Assembly (NCBI GenBank): GCA_040510075.1
Contig: JBEVJT010000113.1
Location: 17,290 to 81,289 of the forward strand
DNA length: 64,000 nucleotides
From: VAZQ01 sp040510075
GTDB taxonomy: Bacteria > Pseudomonadota > Alphaproteobacteria > Rhizobiales > Xanthobacteraceae
Direction: 5' to 3'
This document shows positions 1 to 6,162 of this stretch, piece by piece. The position numbers were made by a program, and so were the translations under genes. Position 1 is the first letter of the stretch, and each line of letters begins with the position of its first letter. Below the pieces are notes generated by a model. It had not been told where the DNA came from and searched no databases. It saw nothing but the letters and a program-made list of their open reading frames with translations.

Positions 1-745
1 TGAGGTCGTATTTGGAGGCCTCGATCTCTTTCGGGTCCTCCTCCGTCTCGTCGCGCAGCTGCGCGATTTCCGGGTGCCGATAGAGCGCGTTGTCGTCGAA
101 GCTGATCTTGGCGTCCAGGCAGATGAGCTGGTCGGATTTCGTCACCACCAGCGGATTGACTTCGAGGAGGCTCATGTCCTTGGCAAGGAATGCACCGTAA
201 AGCTGCGCGATCAAACTCTGCGTCTCCTTGGCGAGATCGCCAGAAAGGCCGAGCGCCTGCGCCGCGCGCCGGCCGTGATGGGGCATGATGCCGGTTGCCG
301 GGTCGACAGAGAGCGTCGCGATCCTTTCCGGATGCGTGCGCGCGACCTCCTCGATGTCCATGCCGCCCGCCTGCGAAACGACGAAGGCGACGCGCGAGGT
401 TTCGCGGTCGACGAGCGCGGACAGGTAATATTCGCGCTCGATCGCGGAGCCCTCTTCGATGTAGAGGCGATGCACCTCTTTGCCGTGCGGGCCGGTCTGA
501 TGCGTCACCAGCACCGATCCAAGCAGGCGCTGTGCCTCCTTGCGCACTTCATCGACGGATCGCGCCACCTTCACGCCGCCGGCCTTGCCGCGTCCGCCCG
601 CATGGATTTGCGCCTTCACCACCGGGGTGGCGAAATCCTTGGCGGCGCCAACCGCCTCCTCGATCGAGAATGCCGCACGGCCGCGCGGTACCGGAACCCC
701 GAATTCGCGCAGCACCGCTTTGGCCTGATACTCGTGGATGTTCAT
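1..745 (-). CDS. sucC: Succinyl-CoA synthetase beta subunit, ADP-forming (3' end beyond window)
   Basis: Beta subunit of succinyl-CoA ligase, the TCA-cycle step that makes ATP from succinyl-CoA. Seen: the reading frame starts at the ATG complementary to 743-745 with MNIHEYQAKAVLREFGVPVP, the standard alphaproteobacterial SucC N-terminus, and runs open off the left edge. It includes the ATP-grasp stretch HAGGRGKAGGVK near residue 48 and the segment LLEVNPLVVTKSDQLICLDA near residue 200. About 248 of the roughly 398 residues usual for the family are present. It follows mdh on the same strand after a 195-base gap filled by a palindromic repeat. mdh-sucC-sucD-sucA is the common order in this bacterial order, so sucD is expected just outside the window. 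Confidence 0.96.
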   Translation of the reverse strand, partial: MNIHEYQAKAVLREFGVPVPRGRAAFSIEEAVGAAKDFATPVVKAQIHAGGRGKAGGVKVARSVDEVRKEAQRLLGSVLVTHQTGPHGKEVHRLYIEEGSAIEREYYLSALVDRETSRVAFVVSQAGGMDIEEVARTHPERIATLSVDPATGIMPHHGRRAAQALGLSGDLAKETQSLIAQLYGAFLAKDMSLLEVNPLVVTKSDQLICLDAKISFDDNALYRHPEIAQLRDETEEDPKEIEASKYDL

Positions 746-763
746 GCTCCACACTCCGAATAC

Positions 764-910
764 CTCCCCGTGCAACGGGGAGTTCGGCGCGTCAGCGCCG
801 GGTGAGACTCAAAATACAGCGACATTGCCGCGAGATGGCCCCCCACCCGACCGCCGCTCCGCTTTGCTCGCGCGGGGGGGGGGTTCGACCTCCCCCTTTC
901 AGGGTGAGGT
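764..910. repeat. Intergenic palindromic repeat, family B, copy 1
   Basis: The sucC-mdh gap holds three hairpin units: ctccccg/cggggag (764-770 with 776-782), cggcgc/gcgccg (785-790 with 795-800), and the unit acctccccctttcagggtga at 888 onward. A run of ten G lies at 874-883. The unit at 888-910 matches, in reverse complement, the repeat at 6077-6097, so this is a dispersed REP-like element present in both orientations. Confidence 0.8.
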
Positions 911-940
911 AGCGTCCGCGGCCTGCGGCAAGCATTGGGC

Positions 941-1906
941 TCACTTCGCCAGATGCGGCGCGATCCGCTTGCATGCGTCGACCAGGCTCTGCACCGTCTC
1001 GGCGGATTTCTCGAACATGCCGCGTTCGCTGCCGCTGAGCTGAACCTCGACGAGGCGCTCGACGCCCTTCGCCCCGATCACCGCGAGCACGCCCACATAG
1101 AGGTCCTTGAGGCCGTATTCGCCGTTGACATACGCGGCGCAGGGGAGCACGCGCTTCTTGTCCTTGATGTAGCTCTCCGCCATTGCGATCGCCGAAGACG
1201 CGGGCGCATAAAACGCCGATCCGCTCTTGAGCAGATTGACGATCTCGGCGCCACCGTCACGGGTGCGCTGGACAATCGCATCGATGCGCGCCTGCGTCGT
1301 CCATTTCATTTTTACGAGATCAGGAAGCGGAATGCCGGCGACGGTTGAATAGCGCACGACCGGCACCATGGAATCGCCATGCCCGCCGAGCACGAAAGCC
1401 GAAACATCCTCCACCGACACATTGAACTCGTCGGCCAGAAAATAACGCAGCCGCGCGCTGTCGAGCACGCCTGCCATGCCGACCACCATCTGCTTGGGGA
1501 GGCCGCATGCCCGCTGCAGGGCCCACACCATCGCGTCGAGCGGGTTGGTGATGCAGATGACGAAAGCACCTGGGGCGTATTTCTTTATGCCGGCGCCCAC
1601 CTGCTCCATCACTTTCAGGTTGATGCCGAGCAGATCGTCGCGGCTCATGCCCGGCTTGCGCGGCACCCCCGCGGTCACGATGCAGACATTCGCCCCATCG
1701 ATGGCGTCATAGGAATTTGTGCCCAGAAGATGCGCGTCGAAGCCTTCGACCGGCGCGGATTGCACGAGATCGAGCGCCTTGCCCTGAGGGATGCCTTCGG
1801 CGATGTCGAACAGCACCACATCCCCGAGCTCTTTCAGACCGATTAGGTGGGCGAGGGTGCCGCCGATCTGGCCGGCACCGATCAACGCAATCTTCACACG
1901 CGCCAT
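941..1906 (-). CDS. mdh: Malate dehydrogenase (NAD-dependent, LDH-like type)
   Basis: Oxidises malate to oxaloacetate with NAD in the cytosol as part of the TCA cycle. Seen in the 321-residue product: nucleotide-binding loop GAGQIG at residues 10-15, the substrate arginine region VPRKPGMSR around 82-89, LDSARLR at 148-154, and the catalytic histidine in GGHGDSMVP (His176). The chosen ATG (1904-1906) gives MARVKIALIGAGQIGG, matching family length (about 320). The frame stays open 39 codons further upstream, but that extension translates an intergenic palindrome (motif PRKRESRD) and is not coding. It lies just upstream of sucC on the same strand, so the two are probably co-transcribed. Confidence 0.97.
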   Translation of the reverse strand: MARVKIALIGAGQIGGTLAHLIGLKELGDVVLFDIAEGIPQGKALDLVQSAPVEGFDAHLLGTNSYDAIDGANVCIVTAGVPRKPGMSRDDLLGINLKVMEQVGAGIKKYAPGAFVICITNPLDAMVWALQRACGLPKQMVVGMAGVLDSARLRYFLADEFNVSVEDVSAFVLGGHGDSMVPVVRYSTVAGIPLPDLVKMKWTTQARIDAIVQRTRDGGAEIVNLLKSGSAFYAPASSAIAMAESYIKDKKRVLPCAAYVNGEYGLKDLYVGVLAVIGAKGVERLVEVQLSGSERGMFEKSAETVQSLVDACKRIAPHLAK

Positions 1907-1980
1907 GAAAAAAATCCTACGCCGCAAACGATGAGGGGGCCCCCACTGCAGGGACCCAAGGGTCGTCTCAGTGTCTCTGG

Positions 1981-2000
1981 ATTCCCGCTTGCGCGGGAAT
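1981..2000. repeat. Perfect 8-bp palindrome of a widespread REP-like type
   Basis: attcccgcttgcgcgggaat forms an 8-bp perfect stem (attcccgc/gcgggaat) with loop ttgc. Its conceptual translation contains PRKRESR, a motif well known from mis-annotated translations of intergenic repeats. It lies between zapE and mdh. Confidence 0.75.
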
Positions 2001-2057
2001 GAGCGGAGGGTCGGTGCGCTCAATTAAAGCAGATTTGCCATTCTCGGCATGGCAAAA

Positions 2058-3275
2058 TCAAGTCTCCACCAGCCCCGCGACCGAACTGGCCTGCGCCGCC
2101 GAGGAGGGCCCGTGCGGCAATGACAAATATGAAGGCGAGCGCATCTCAATTAGGCGCGAGGCGGTGCGCTTGAATTCGTAAGCTTCGTATCCATCGTTGG
2201 CCGTGTACAGCGCAACGGGCTCGGCGGCCGCGGAGGCAACAAGCTTCACCGCATTGTCGTAGAACGTGTCGATCAGGATGATGAAACGCTTGGCCTCGTT
2301 GCGGTGCGCGTAGTCCATCACCGGAATGGCGTCTATGACCACGGTATGAAATTCGTGGACGATCTTGAGATAATCGGCGGCCGCAAGCGGCTCCTCGCAA
2401 AGATTGTGAAATGAGAAACGCGCGACACCATCCGCAGCTTTGGGCACGCGAATGGCGCGTCCTTTCACAATCAAATGCCGCTCTTGGGCGGATTGCCCGG
2501 CGGTGAGGCGTGCCCAGATTGTATCAAGCGCGCGCGCCGATGCCGCATTTGCAGGGACATGCCACACCGGCGCGTCGGCGAGCTTTTCCAGGCGGAAATC
2601 GGTCCGCGCGGCAAGGCGCACCACCTTCATGTGCTCCTCGATCAGTGCGATGAACGGCAGAAAGAGATCGCGGTTGAGTCCTTCGCGATAAAGCTCGCGC
2701 GGAGGCAGGTTGGAGGTTGCGACCACGACCACACCCAGCTCGAACAGCCGCGCAAACAACCGGCCGAGGATCATCGCGTCGGCAATGTCGGTGACGTGGA
2801 ATTCGTCGAAACACAAAAGCGAGCTGTCGCGCGCAATCGCCGTGGCGGCTTGTGCAATCGGTTCGCGATCCTTGATCGTGCCCGCCTTGATCTCTTGGCG
2901 CAGCGCATGGATCCGCTCGTGCACTTCCGCCATGAATTCGTGAAAGTGCACGCGACGCTTGGACGAGACCGCAGCGGCAGAGAAGAAGATATCCATCAGC
3001 ATTGTCTTGCCGCGGCCGACCTCGCCATAGATGTAGAGCCCCCTGACCGCGTGGGCGGCGCCATTGCGCCCACCAAAGATCCAGCTCAAACCTGATGATT
3101 TGCGCGCAAGCTGATGTTGCGTCAGCGCCTGGTCGAGCTGCGCGAGATCTTCCACCAGATCGGCTTGTGCGTTGTCGGGCTCGATCTCGCCGGAGGCGAT
3201 TTTGGCCGCGTAGCGCGCGTTGACCGCCCTGGAGCCCGGCATTCTCAAATTCATCAATGCCCAACTCTTGTGCAT
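2058..3275 (-). CDS. zapE: Cell division protein ZapE / AFG1-family ATPase
   Basis: AFG1-like P-loop ATPase; the E. coli member ZapE acts on the Z-ring during late division, and the mitochondrial homologue is Afg1/LACE1. Seen: Walker A GEVGRGKT at residues 84-91, Walker B LLCFDEFHV around 153-161, then ATSNLPP (sensor-1-like) and MDYAHRNEAKRF near the C-terminal third; length 405 residues. The start is uncertain: ATGs at 3275, 3254 and 3242 are in frame, none with a strong Shine-Dalgarno site, and 3275 is the longest that fits the family. It precedes mdh on the same strand, a frequent arrangement in this group. An extension further upstream would overlap the palindrome at 3390 and is not supported. 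Confidence 0.92.
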   Translation of the reverse strand: MHKSWALMNLRMPGSRAVNARYAAKIASGEIEPDNAQADLVEDLAQLDQALTQHQLARKSSGLSWIFGGRNGAAHAVRGLYIYGEVGRGKTMLMDIFFSAAAVSSKRRVHFHEFMAEVHERIHALRQEIKAGTIKDREPIAQAATAIARDSSLLCFDEFHVTDIADAMILGRLFARLFELGVVVVATSNLPPRELYREGLNRDLFLPFIALIEEHMKVVRLAARTDFRLEKLADAPVWHVPANAASARALDTIWARLTAGQSAQERHLIVKGRAIRVPKAADGVARFSFHNLCEEPLAAADYLKIVHEFHTVVIDAIPVMDYAHRNEAKRFIILIDTFYDNAVKLVASAAAEPVALYTANDGYEAYEFKRTASRLIEMRSPSYLSLPHGPSSAAQASSVAGLVET

Positions 3276-3389
3276 TGCGATATAAATTCCAACAGCTTCG
3301 GGCTTAGCGCATAGCCGCCATGTGAATTTATCATCTGTATTCAACCTATTAACCGAAAGTTGATCGACCCGACACGATGCAGACCTCTT

Positions 3390-3439
3390 GTATTGCGATG
3401 CAATACGGTGATTCGCAAAAACAGTGATTCGCAAAAGGA
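3390..3439. repeat. Palindrome plus 16-bp tandem duplication in the zapE/GNAT divergent promoter region
   Basis: gtattgc-gat-gcaatac (3390-3406) is a perfect 7-bp inverted repeat. It is followed directly by two 16-base units, 3408-3423 and 3424-3439, sharing gtgattcgcaaaa. The second unit runs into the Shine-Dalgarno aaggag (3435-3440) of the GNAT gene. The position between divergent genes suggests a control site, but no known operator was recognised. Confidence 0.55.
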
Positions 3440-3447
3440 GACCGACA

Positions 3448-4023
3448 ATGGAAGAGCCGCTCCCCGAGGGTGGGCAGATCCGCAAATTGTGGATCGCCGA
3501 AGCCGATCTCTATCGCGAACATCTCCTCCGGCTCGACCCGAAGAGCCGGCGCAGCCGGTTTGCCGGCGCGGTGTCGAATGAGTTCTTGCGCAAATATGCA
3601 GACCTCGCATTCAGCTTGGATTCGATCATTCACGGCTTTATCGTAGAGGACATATTGCGCGGAGCTGCCGAGCTGCGCGCCATCGGCTCGCCCGCACGGC
3701 GTGAGGCGGAAGCGGCATTCTCCATCGAGAAACCATGGCAGAGCCATGGCGTCGGCTCGGCGCTCCTCGAGCGCACATTGCTGGCGGCGCGCAACCGCGG
3801 GTTTCGTTTTCTGCACATGGCCTGCCTTGCTGATAATGAGCGCATGCAGCAGCTCGCGCGCAAATACGACGCGGACCTGCGTTTCGACTTCGATACGGTG
3901 GTGGGCGAGGTCACCGCGCCGCGTCCGACACCGCTCTCGGTGTTCCGCGAGGTCCTCGCGGACGGCCACGGCTTCGCCACGGCGATATTCGACGTGCAGT
4001 CGCGTCTGCTCCGCGCGGTGTAG
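3448..4023 (+). CDS. GNAT-family N-acetyltransferase
   Basis: Predicted acetyl-CoA-dependent N-acetyltransferase of unknown substrate. Seen in the 191-residue product: an N-terminal region rich in LYREHLLRLDPKSRRSRF, typical of GNATs annotated in rhizobia, and the acetyl-CoA pyrophosphate loop QSHGVGSALLERTL at residues 99-112, followed by the NERMQQLARKYDA helix region. The ATG at 3448 is preceded by aaggag with proper spacing; a GTG at 3424 lies inside the tandem duplication and is less likely. Divergent from zapE and separated from convergent thpR by about 70 bases. Confidence 0.85.
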   Translation: MEEPLPEGGQIRKLWIAEADLYREHLLRLDPKSRRSRFAGAVSNEFLRKYADLAFSLDSIIHGFIVEDILRGAAELRAIGSPARREAEAAFSIEKPWQSHGVGSALLERTLLAARNRGFRFLHMACLADNERMQQLARKYDADLRFDFDTVVGEVTAPRPTPLSVFREVLADGHGFATAIFDVQSRLLRAV

Positions 4024-4091
4024 AGTGAGCCTCGGCAAATAAAAGAATGAGTAAGCGGGCGCATTCTGCACGCGCGTGCTCGCGGGTGCAG

Positions 4092-4628
4092 TCACGCTGC
4101 GAGCGGGTAGGCGGCTTCAACCACATACGGTCCACCGCCCCCTCCCATGCGCGAGGAGAACAGCACAAAACGCGAAACGGTGACCGCCGGCACATGCAAC
4201 GGCGCGCGCACGGCGAGATAATCGGCGACCTGCCGGCTCGATGATTCGCGCAAGCGGGCGAGCGTGACATGTGGCGTGTATTTGCGGCCTTCGGGCTCGA
4301 GGCCGACGCGCTGGAGGAGCCGCTCGTGTTCGGCCTGCAGCTCCATCAGCTCCGCCGCGGGAGCAAAGCGCGCCACGACGGCGCGCGGTTTCCTCCCTCC
4401 GAACGAGTCGAGATCCTGCAAACGCAGCTCAACGGGCGCGCGTCGCACCCGCGCCAGCAACGAGGTGACCTCGTGGGCGATCACCTCATCCACTTCGCCA
4501 ATGAAGCGCAAGGTCACGTGATAGTTCTCCGGCTCGATCCAGCGCGCGCCGGGCAATCCGCCGCGCAAACCCGCGAGCGCTTCGACAACGGCACGCGGCA
4601 GTTCGAGACCGGTGAACAAGCGAGGCAC
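4092..4628 (-). CDS. thpR: RNA 2',3'-cyclic phosphodiesterase (2'-5' RNA ligase family, ThpR/LigT)
   Basis: 2H phosphoesterase family enzyme acting on 2',3'-cyclic phosphate RNA ends (2'-5' RNA ligase activity in vitro for the E. coli protein). Seen: the two HxTx catalytic motifs, HVTL at residues 37-40 and HVTL at 120-123, with the usual N-terminal MPRLFTGLELP and GARWIEPENYHVT. Length 178 residues is normal. It ends a minus-strand pair, starting 6 bases downstream of the tesA stop, so the two are likely co-transcribed. Confidence 0.93.
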   Translation of the reverse strand: MPRLFTGLELPRAVVEALAGLRGGLPGARWIEPENYHVTLRFIGEVDEVIAHEVTSLLARVRRAPVELRLQDLDSFGGRKPRAVVARFAPAAELMELQAEHERLLQRVGLEPEGRKYTPHVTLARLRESSSRQVADYLAVRAPLHVPAVTVSRFVLFSSRMGGGGGPYVVEAAYPLAA

Positions 4629-4634
4629 GGCACT

Positions 4635-5345
4635 TTACGTCCCGCGCTGGGCCTGCACGCGCGTGATGAGTTCCTCCACCTGCGGCAGGATGCGCGCGAC
4701 AATCGCGTCAATGCCGGCGGCATTGGGATGCACGCCGTCCTGCAGGTTGAACCGCGGTTGCGCGGCAATGCCTTCGAGAAAGAACGGATAAAACAGGACG
4801 TCACTCTCGCGCGCGAGATCGGCATAGATGCGCTCGAACTCGTCGCCATAGGCGTGGCCGAGATTTGGAGCCGCGCGCATGCCGGCGAGCAGAACAAGGA
4901 CGTTACGATCCCTCAGCCGGCGAATGATTTGTGCAAGCGCTTTGCGCGTCATTGCGGGATCAACGCCAAGCAGCATGTCGTTCGCGCCCAGTGCGACGAT
5001 CACCGCGTCAGTGCCGTCTGGCACCGACCAGTCGAGCCGCGCGAGTCCGCGCGCGGCGGTATCGCCGGATGCGCCGGCATTGACGATCTCGACCGCATAG
5101 CCTTTGGCCTTGAGTGCGCCTTCGAGCTTGGCCGGGAATGCCGCTTGCGCGGGCAAGCCGTACCCCGCAGTCAGGGAATCACCGAAGGCGACGATGCGCA
5201 CCGGCCGATCGCCACCGCGGCCGGGCTCACCGGCAGCTCCCCCGAACGTCAAAGCCATGAGCACCCCGGTATGGACCAGCGCCTTGCAGCCCCGATATGA
5301 CCGGCACGCCCAGTTCCTGAACCAAAATGCCGCAAAGGCACGCAT
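4635..5345 (-). CDS. tesA: Arylesterase / lysophospholipase-thioesterase I, SGNH family (TesA-like)
   Basis: GDSL/SGNH hydrolase, expected in the periplasm and active on acyl-esters or acyl-thioesters. Seen: an N-terminal hydrophobic stretch KALVHTGVLMALTFGGAAG looking like a signal peptide, block I FGDSLTAGYGLP with the nucleophile serine, block III GANDMLLG, and block V DGVHPNAAG with the Asp/His pair; 236 residues. The start ATG lies in the sequence CATG at 5343-5346, so it overlaps the ATG of the divergent ABC gene ybbA by two bases; aaggagag lies about a dozen bases upstream. Divergence of tesA from ybbA-ybbP is also found in E. coli, which supports all three calls. Confidence 0.92.
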   Translation of the reverse strand: MRAFAAFWFRNWACRSYRGCKALVHTGVLMALTFGGAAGEPGRGGDRPVRIVAFGDSLTAGYGLPAQAAFPAKLEGALKAKGYAVEIVNAGASGDTAARGLARLDWSVPDGTDAVIVALGANDMLLGVDPAMTRKALAQIIRRLRDRNVLVLLAGMRAAPNLGHAYGDEFERIYADLARESDVLFYPFFLEGIAAQPRFNLQDGVHPNAAGIDAIVARILPQVEELITRVQAQRGT

Positions 5346-6042
5346 GCACCAACTCTCTCCTTCAGCATCGGCGAAAACTGCCGTCGCGCTCGCCGGCGTG
5401 AACCTCGCGCTCGGGCGAGGAAGAGCGCGCGTCCACATCCTCAAAGACATCGGTTTCAATATAGGTTGCGGCGAGGCGGTTGGCCTCCTCGGTCCGTCGG
5501 GATCGGGCAAATCGACGCTGCTGATGGTGATTGCAGGATTGGAGCGCACGGATAGCGGTGTTGTGGCGGTTGCCGGCCAGGAGCTCAATGGTCTCGACGA
5601 GGATTCTTTGGCACGCTTCCGCGCAAAGAATATCGGGATCGTATTCCAATCATTCCATCTCATTCCGACGATGAGCGCCATCGAGAACGTCGCCGTGCCG
5701 TTGGAATTCATGGGCGTGCGGGATGCCCAAATGCGCGCGAGAAGTGAACTTGCGGCGGTGGGGCTCGCGGACCGCGCGCATCACTATCCGGCGGAGCTTT
5801 CGGGCGGCGAGCAGCAGCGGGTTGCGCTTGCCCGCGCGCTGGCGCCAGGACCTGCCATTCTTCTCGCGGATGAGCCCACCGGCAATCTCGACGAGACCAC
5901 CGGCAGCCATGTCATTGATCTTCTGTTCGAGCAACATGCAGAGCGCGGCACGACGCTCATTCTCGTGACCCATGACCGAGCACTCGCCTCGCGGTGCGAT
6001 CGCCTGCTGCGCCTGCGCTCCGGACGACTGGAGGCGGAATGA
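5344..6042 (+). CDS. ybbA: ABC transporter ATP-binding protein, LolD/YbbA type
   Basis: ATPase of a MacB/LolD-class ABC system partnered with the FtsX-like permease downstream. Seen: Walker A GPSGSGKS at residues 50-57, Q-loop VFQSFHLIP at 100-108, signature LSGGEQQR at 152-159, Walker B AILLADEPTGNLD at 171-183, and the H-loop LVTHD; 232 residues. The chosen ATG (5344) overlaps the divergent tesA start. The reading frame is open further upstream, but that part lies within tesA. Substrate unknown; the tesA neighbourhood suggests envelope lipid or lipoprotein-related work, which is inference. Confidence 0.93.
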   Translation: MHQLSPSASAKTAVALAGVNLALGRGRARVHILKDIGFNIGCGEAVGLLGPSGSGKSTLLMVIAGLERTDSGVVAVAGQELNGLDEDSLARFRAKNIGIVFQSFHLIPTMSAIENVAVPLEFMGVRDAQMRARSELAAVGLADRAHHYPAELSGGEQQRVALARALAPGPAILLADEPTGNLDETTGSHVIDLLFEQHAERGTTLILVTHDRALASRCDRLLRLRSGRLEAE

Positions 6043-6076
6043 CGGATAGTTATGAGGGGGTGTTCTCTCGATCATA

Positions 6077-6140
6077 CCTTCCCCTGAAAGGGGGAGGTCG
6101 ATCGGCCCGCGCAACGGGGAGGGAGCGCGCCGAGTGCGCG
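6077..6140. repeat. Intergenic palindromic repeat, family B, copy 2
   Basis: acctt-cccc-tgaaag-gggg-aggt (6077-6097) followed by gcgcaacggggaggg and the gcgcgc/gcgcg pair. It is the reverse complement of the unit at 888-910, and the gcaacgggga element also matches 772-781. It separates ybbA from ybbP. Confidence 0.75.
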
Positions 6141-6162
6141 GCACCAGCAAAGCTGACGAGAG

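Noticed and set aside
1907..2023. N-terminal extension of mdh with motif PRKRESRD
   Set aside because: This peptide is the known translation of an intergenic palindrome (1981-2000); mdh starts at 1906.
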